From positions 69,207 through 133,206 of the forward strand of contig CAJINV010000022.1 in NCBI GenBank assembly GCA_905178155.1: a stretch of DNA of 64,000 nucleotides, in the 5' to 3' direction. Each line of letters starts with the position of its first letter. The first letter of the stretch is position 1. The stretch comes from Amoebophrya sp. A120. Its lineage: Eukaryota; Sar; Dinophyceae; Syndiniales; Amoebophryaceae. This document shows positions 57,667 to 64,000 of this stretch, in pieces. Made by a program: the position numbers and the translations under genes. Below the pieces are notes generated by a model. The model was not told the origin of the DNA. It saw only the letters and a list, made by a program, of their open reading frames with translations, and did not search any database.

Positions 57667-60284
57667 AGGCATAGACGAGCTGTACGTTGTTTCCGGAAAG
57701 GCTAGAGTGGTTGCGACTTAAACTACACAAAAAATTCGCGAAGTGCAGTGCACCTCGACCTCCCTCGTAGCAGATCTCTTATCGTTTCGCAACATCAACA
57801 TCCTGATGTCCCTGGAACTGAAATTAAGCGCTTAGCACGTTTATTGTAGCTTGTCCATCTGGGAGGTCTGAGAACTGTGCTTTGTTTATGTAACTCAATC
57901 AATTCGATCACTCTGATCCGCTTTTCCACGACGGGCGACTCTGGTTTACCAGGCCATTTCGGTGTCATCAATGAATCTCGAAAGAACTTGATTTGTCAAA
58001 AAAAATTTTCATCGTGAAGGTCTCCTTGTAAAACTGCTTCCAGAAAAAAACGGTTCCCCAGCATCCAGACTTGTATTGTAGCAGTAGCAGAGCAAATTAT
58101 TTACTTAGATTTACTGAAAGTATTGTAAAAGAAGCAGAGCTGCAAGTTAAAAAAGCTTTCGAGAACTACTCCATTCTGAACTACTTGATGACCTCTTCAT
58201 GTAAGATTTTAGCTTTGATCTCTTTGTTATCCCACCCTGTCTCGCTTTCGAAACGATGAATGTACTAGAAACAAACCACAGAGAAAAACAGTCCCTTCCG
58301 GTGGCGCGAAATTCTCAACGTCGATTTCACTCTTACAGGCAATTAAATTTTCCGGGGTTCCTTTGTTCGCCAAAGACGAAGATGGTCGACGATCATTGAC
58401 ATAGCATTTCCGTGCGAGGTCAAAAGCTGGCTGATGTTTAAATCTGTTCTTTTCCAGCGTCAGAGTTTGTCTTCAGAAATGAAAAGGCCGAGTGATTCAT
58501 AACAGTATTTTCCGGGAGGTCGTAAAAATACCCTGCCTCCTTGAGCGTGATGGATTTGCGTGTGCTCTATGATGCTGAGTAGATAAAAAAAAAATATTGT
58601 GAGCGGATCACTGAGAAGTTGGAGCAGCTACATGTACGTGACGTTGCAGCACGGTGTAGTGGCGCTTTGAGATTGAGAAATGAATCATAAGCATCAACGA
58701 TTATTACACTAACGCATGGTAGCCAATTAATTTTACGTAGCTATAATGAATCTGGTTGTCAAGAAGAAGAACAAGATGGGGCCGGGCGTTCGCGACTCCG
58801 TAGCGTTGTTGCTGGCAGCATGTCCTGGATTTTCTGCCGCCGGCGCGCGCACGGTGGGGGTCGGGCCCTGAGGGCGGGCGCCGCCCGGCGTTCGGCCTTT
58901 CGTTTTCGTTTGCTTGGTTCTTGTCCGTCGAGCTGCACTCCGCGGGCCTTGCTTGGTCCTACCCGTCGACGCGGCACACAGGCGAAGCTTCGGAGGAGCA
59001 TGCGGCGGGCGGCCGGGTCCTAGATGGTGCAGCCAGCCTTGGAAGCGGGTGCGTTCGCAATGCTGGCCGACGCTTCAGCGCAGGTTCGGAAAATTCACTG
59101 AATGCGCGACCCATAGACGCAATGCCCTTAAAAACTCTGCTGCGCAGGCGCCCTCCGTGCAGCCGTCTAGCACTTCGGGGAGCTTGGGAAAAAAGTGCGC
59201 CGGCACCTATCAGAACGCGCAGGGCGGAGGGGCTCCCTCAGGCTCGAGCCCCACCGCCCTCAACAACGTGTCGCATCTGCCGAGCTTTGTGAAGTATGGG
59301 GGGCCCTATGGGAACATGCAAAGCGGAAGGTCGTCCAGCTCGACCGCCTTCCAGAACCTGGCCAATTCGGCCGTGGGGCCTGCGTCCAGCTCCAGCAGGC
59401 TGGGGCGCGCTGTGGCAGCCAGTTCGGCGATCTGGATGGATCTTTGACAGCAGAACAAGGGCGCGCGCCGCTTCAATCACGCGCCCGCGTGGCGCCCCCC
59501 CCCCCTCCGGGCGAGAGAGTTGCGCGCCCCGCCGCGCGCATTGGCTTGGTTAGCTTTGACCTAGGGGGCCGGCCCTCGTTTCGGGTTGGCCGGCTCGCTG
59601 GTTTGGCAGAGGCAGCGCTGCCGCTGTCCGAAGGTGCTTGCAGCCACTGCCGCCCCCCTCTTGATTTGGTTCCCAGCCTGACGCCCGCTACCATGGCCCC
59701 GGCCCGCGCGAGGCGTTTGGGCTCAGTCTGCGTGCCTGCCGCGCCCGCGGGGGCGGACGGGGGCAGTCGGACCGACGCGCCGTCTGGTGCAGCAATGTAT
59801 GTCGCAATGGGGGGCGTGGATCCTGCGATAGTACCGACCCGCAGCGCCGGCCGCACGCGGCAGTGCAACTGCGTACCCGTTTGGCGTAGGCAGGGCATGG
59901 CGACACTATCGCCAGGCGTGATTTGGGCCTTGTCCACTCTCGGCCGAGCCTGTCTGTTTGCAGTCCGATTTGAAAGTCTAGTGTCCCGCCGAGCCTGTCT
60001 GTTTGCAGTCCGATTGGGTCGCCGGACGGCGATTGCGATGTTCTTGCACGAGTAACGAAATCACGAGCACACGTCGTAATGAGTGCCTGAGGACGAGGTT
60101 GTGTGGAGCGACGGCGACAACTCACTGTCCGACTTTGTATTCTCCCTGCGGTTCTTGCGAGTGCGACGTCGCCAGGCAATATCACGTATAAAGTGTTTCA
60201 TTATAACGCAGTGGGTATTTCGTTTTCTACGCGCTCATCGTCATCCGGCGCAAGTCTGCTCTAAATTTTTGAAAGACACCAGAA
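57667..60284. other. Intergenic, with a GC-rich island
   Basis: AT-rich on both sides of a GC-rich block at about 58780-60060. The long frames inside it (both strands) are compositional and carry no recognisable domain. Confidence 0.6.
59944..60015. repeat. Direct repeat, two 27-bp copies 45 bp apart
   Basis: A unit starting CCGAGCCTGTCTGTTTGC and ending AGTCCGATT occurs at 59944-59970 and 59989-60015, at the edge of the GC-rich block. Confidence 0.88.
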
Positions 60285-63200
60285 ATGGTCGACCTTCTCA
60301 CCGCCACCGGCGCGGTGGTGGGTTCCACCCTGCTGGGCGGCGCGGGGTCCCTGTGGGAATACAACCAGGGCATCTGGCAGTTCGACAAGGCGCAGCGGCA
60401 GAACCAGGTCCACCAGCTGCAGAACATGCGGTGCACGCAGGCCGGTATGTTCCGCGAAGACATCCGAGATCTCTTCGGTTTAACCATCGCGAAAATGGAC
60501 AGCTACTTGACCGTGAACACACTGCAATATGCCTTGCAAAAGTATCATCCTAGTAGAAACGCGCATGACGAATTTGCTCAGCATGACAAATGGAAACTGT
60601 CATGCAGATTTAGCTTGGAAAGGAGATTTGTCTTGCATGATTGCGATTCACACGAGTGCGATGCTTTTGCAATGGATATACAACTCGGGTTCGCGATCAA
60701 CCTCTTCTACGACAACGAGTTGTTCAAAGTCGCCCCTTATGTATTGCAAAAATGTCTGGGTCTGGAAGAATGCAACTTGTGATGCTATTTTTGGAATCCA
60801 AAAAAGTCTGTATTGCATGAGCAGCAAGAGTTTTTTTGCTCCGCGGAGAGGGGATTTCTCATGCGGGATAGGCATCAAGATGCCCGCAAAGAATTTGTGA
60901 TGCTGGGGCATACATCACAGACGTCACGGGTCATGCAAAATGTGCATGACAAACCTTGCCATCTCTCAGACCCAGACATTTTTGCATTTCATACCCCGAC
61001 CTGGATTTTCGCCCTTTACGCCCTGTCCGTCGGAGCGTCGGTTTTGTTCTTCGTGCTCTCTATGTGGTACTCGGTTTACGCCTCGATTGCCGCCCAGTCC
61101 TGCACGGTCCGGTGCTTGACGCAAGCGCTCCGCGTTCCGATTCCCCGGGTGGAAGAGTACGCGCACGCGCGGGCGTATGCGACAGACTACGAATCCGAGG
61201 TGGCGACGGCGTTTCGGCTGCCGTTTCTGCAGAAGCACCGGGCGGGGAGGAGGAAGCCGCTGTTGCATATCCAGGAAAAAACACCCATCCCCATCCAATT
61301 TTTCGTGCAAAACATGCACCATAAAATCCACTACTTGCCATGCAAATAATGGATGGGGATGGGTGTTTTTTCCTGGATATTGCAGGTCTTCACAGATATG
61401 GTGTTTGGAGGGGGAAAAGATCAAGATGGTGAAAGTCAAAACGGAAGTAGTAAAGCTACGAATTCCACCCAGCAGCACGTCAAAACCGGAGACGGAACAT
61501 CAAATGGTAAAAATGGAAAAAATAGTACCATGACAAGTAGATTTAAAAACCTCTTGTCGCCAAAATCTACCCGTTCTACTTCAAAACCACCGGCAGAGGG
61601 GGACCGGTTTGTCCTTCAGTCCCAACTCTCCATACCCCAACTGTGCGCTTCGGACGCGGGGTTCGCACGGGCGGTGGAAGTGGACAAAGAGATTCTGGGA
61701 CAAGAGGAAAGTGAGGATGACGACGATAGAGATTCTGACGCCGACCTCCTCGAAGACTCGCCGGTGTCGTCCCCAAATGACCAAAATCGACGTCCCGATC
61801 ATCTCACGAAAGACGAAGACGGCGGCCCGGCAAAGATCGCAGTGAGTGAAAGGCCGTTTCAACAGCAAGGGATGGTGAACAATAAAGCGACAAGATTCGA
61901 GACCACCGAGGGTCATGACAACTCTTCAGATATTAACCACCAGAAGATGAAGACCAAATCTCTACAACTTCGCCGGAGCAACACGACCAAGCGAATCCAG
62001 AATCGGAATAATAGTAATTTCCACTTTCACTACTTCGACGAGTTCCAAGACCGGTGGCGCGGCTTCGACACGTTAGCGCGAATCTTGATGGGGATGGGAA
62101 CGTATATCCAATGCAAAAGCAAGCATCGTACAACTCGTACTAATTGCAGTGCAGCATGACAGATCTAGCTTCTTAGCTAGTTTAGCATATACAAATTGAT
62201 TCACCTTTTCCTTCTGTGAAAATTGAAATTCGTATATGCTATTTCTACTAGTACTAGCTAGGTAGTACAATGCTTTTCCAATGCATAACGTATCACTTAC
62301 TACAATCAACCGTGTACTACGCGTTAGGTTGGGTGGTTTTCTACAAAAACGAGTATTTGGGCGGATTGATCTACATGGTGTTGCTTACCACGGTGCAATA
62401 CTTGTTAACGAAGCTGGAACTGTATTTGAGAAAGTGGGAGGAAGTGAAAATGTTTCTGCTCATCGTCGTTCCACCGGCCTTGAGTTTCCTCATCGTCATT
62501 CTCGCCCACAACGACAATGCGGCGAACAGCACCAATAGTAACCGGGACAGCAAGGAAATTTCCGATGCGGAAAAGTATCTAACCCCGCTCGTGTTTCTCG
62601 CACATTTGATGTACTACAAGGAGCTACTGTGGCTGTCTCCCGCGTTCGGATCGCCCTCGACGAACAATTTTATCAACTGCAAATAAAGTATCGTACGTAG
62701 TAGTAATTGCAATACAAATTATCTCAGCGTGACAAATGGAATTTGTCATGCTGTTTTGCCTTGGGATGGGGATTTGTAATGCATAACTGCAATTAGTACG
62801 AGTGCGATACTTTTTGCACAGGATAAATTTCCGCGCGACGCAATTCACGGAATTTCTGACCAGCTCGGCGTCGACGTTAGTGAAGGAAAAACAGACCACT
62901 TTGGATTTGTTTGATAAAAGCGAGGAGATGCTGTTACACGAGATTGTTGAGGAAGATCCGGACGAGATGACGGCTTCTAAACAAGGTGGACGCAGCAAGA
63001 GCCCGCTCACAATGGGCGGGCTGGGAAGCCGCGGTCATTCTGGGTCCTCTGAGGTGCTCGGTGACGGAACAATTGCGGGTGGGAATACAAGTGGTATTGG
63101 CAGTAGTTCTAGAAACTTTGTTGACCAGCAGGCTGTGGGCCTCCACGGTGAAAACAGTAGAGCAAAGGGAGTTACCTTCCAGGAGGAGTCCTCCGGGACA

Positions 63201-64000
63201 AAAGGTCCCGCAGGGCGAGCTGCATCTGCCACTGCTTCATCCGGAAGATCTTCTGTCACTGCAAGAAGTTCCACAGAGCTCTTTCCCGGGCAAGAGGAAC
63301 TCGAGCTGCGACTCGCATCCCTGCTCCAACTCTTCAATAGCGAATATGTGACGGCGCAGCTCGACGAAATTCGCTTGTCAGTCGTGGAGCAAGTGACCGA
63401 CTCGTTCGCGAAGGCGCAGCAACTCTTGAACACAGTGGAACGGTTGAGGGAAAGCCGGAAGAAAAATAAAGCCGTAGTTGCAACTTTATTTACTACAACA
63501 GCCGGGATCTTCGGGAACAAGAACAACACTTCTAAAGCCAAAAAGCTAAAAATCGAGAAGAACCGGGCCTACGTCGAGCTTTTCTACTACTCCGACCGGG
63601 GAATCCCCTTGCCGTACTACGTGAATATCCCGTGCAAAAGTATCGTACTCGTACTAATCGCATTCATGCATTACAAATGTCTTTCTCAAGTTCAATACGC
63701 ATATACAAATTTTATTTCTCATGCTGAGGCAATTTGTATTGCGATTTATACAAGTGCGATACTTTTGCACCGCATAGTGAATCCAGTGTTACAACAAACC
63801 ACCTGGGACAAACCCTTGGACTACAAGCCACCCAATTTGTTCACTTTGCAGCGCGCCGGGAATTTCTTTGCCAAGGCGGTCAGGAACGGGATGGAAAAGG
63901 AGGAGGTTATTTTGAGTACAACTACTCATGTCCGTGATCAAGATCATGCGGGGGACCCCCACGACGACGGCATCAATAGCGCTGAAGCTGGACCACACCA
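60285..64000 (+). CDS. Multi-pass membrane protein with WW-like motif (5' part)
   Basis: Seven exons, all split by introners, give at least 892 residues before the right edge. The N-terminus (VVGSTLLGGAGSLWEYNQGI) and WIFALYALSVGASVLFFVLSMW are hydrophobic. A long Ser/Asp-rich, presumably cytosolic region follows. Then come membrane segments LLQSTVYYALGWVVFY, GLIYMVLLTTVQYLL and MFLLIVVPPALSFLIVILA. After another polar, coiled-coil-like region lies LFYYSDRGIPLPYYVNPVLQ followed by TTWDKP, which resembles the second half of a WW domain that binds Pro-rich partners. I recognise no transporter or channel family. The gene continues beyond the window. Confidence 0.75.
60528..60678 (+). mobile_element. 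Family-1 introner
   Basis: Flanks TGCAA and TACAA (one mismatch). Forward orientation. Confidence 0.9.
60738..60993. mobile_element. Family-2 introner
   Basis: Flanks CCCCT and CCCCG (one mismatch). Interior very close to the copy at 30282-30543. Confidence 0.9.
61268..61379. mobile_element. Minimal 112-bp introner with 30-bp perfect inverted repeats
   Basis: TATCCAGGAAAAAACACCCA and following bases to 61297 are perfectly repeated inverted at 61350-61379. Exact flanking repeat TTGCA. Only about 50 bp lie between the repeats. Confidence 0.93.
62105..62287. mobile_element. Family-1 introner, diverged
   Basis: Exact flanking repeat ACGTA. Interior is more diverged than most copies. Confidence 0.87.
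62671..62825 (+). mobile_element. Family-1 introner
   Basis: Exact flanking repeat AATTT. Forward orientation. Confidence 0.92.
63626..63776 (-). mobile_element. Family-1 introner
   Basis: Exact flanking repeat GTGAA. Reverse orientation. Lies within the WW-like motif. Confidence 0.92.

Noticed and set aside
59195-60055. 286-codon + strand frame in GC-rich island 4
   Set aside because: Several frames are open together, as expected from GC richness, and there is no recognisable protein.
1-64000. tRNA, rRNA or snRNA genes
   Set aside because: I looked through the spacers for cloverleaf-like blocks and U6-type sequence and found none I could support by eye. A covariance-model scan would be decisive.

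Overview
This is nuclear DNA of a microbial eukaryote, most likely a parasitic syndinian dinoflagellate of the Amoebophrya type (inference). The reasons are twelve protein genes or gene parts, all on the + strand; eukaryote-only products (EMC4, ALG12, Hub1/UBL5, histone H2B, a flagellar PG-rich-repeat protein, an SNF2 ATPase, a CAMK/SNF1-like kinase); and coding regions broken by dozens of short transposon-like introns (introner elements). Introners have been reported from several algae and from Amoebophrya.

The dominant signal is the introners. I place 70: 69 complete and one cut by the left edge. They fall into six sequence families plus five singletons, of about 110 to 530 bp. Nearly all begin TAT and end ATA, most have terminal inverted repeats, and they are flanked by a 5-bp direct repeat (51 exact, 16 with one mismatch, 2 poor). 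If each intron is taken as the element plus one copy of its 5-bp repeat, every complete multi-exon gene becomes one open frame whose summed exon length is a multiple of three. Only 17 introns are ordinary GT-AG introns. I saw no introner between genes.

Layout: 1-510, 3' end of an unknown gene. 1294-3244, small membrane protein. 3877-5740, AlkB-like dioxygenase. 6821-23126, giant 30-exon surface protein (3,225 aa) with SGNH hydrolase, YHYH, Kazal, lectin-like and Thr-rich mucin-like regions. 26183-27099, NTF2-like protein. 29169-29549, small LYR-like protein. 30179-34667, protein kinase. 36523-37165, EMC4. 38253-41938, histone H2B core inside a long acidic protein. 43139-48128, enlarged ALG12 mannosyltransferase. 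50133-51646, PG-rich-repeat protein. 52546-52767, Hub1/UBL5. 53619-57666, ERCC6-like SNF2 ATPase. 60285 to the right edge, multi-pass membrane protein ending in a WW-like motif.

The genes do not form an obvious pathway. EMC4 and ALG12 both act in the ER on membrane-protein insertion and N-glycosylation, which fits a cell that makes very large surface proteins. H2B and the SNF2 ATPase are chromatin functions. Hub1 helps spliceosomes use unusual splice sites in yeast, which is suggestive beside so many non-canonical introns. Four GC-rich non-coding islands (about 24480-25470, 27600-29050, 49130-49880, 58780-60060) stand out from the AT-richer intergenic DNA.
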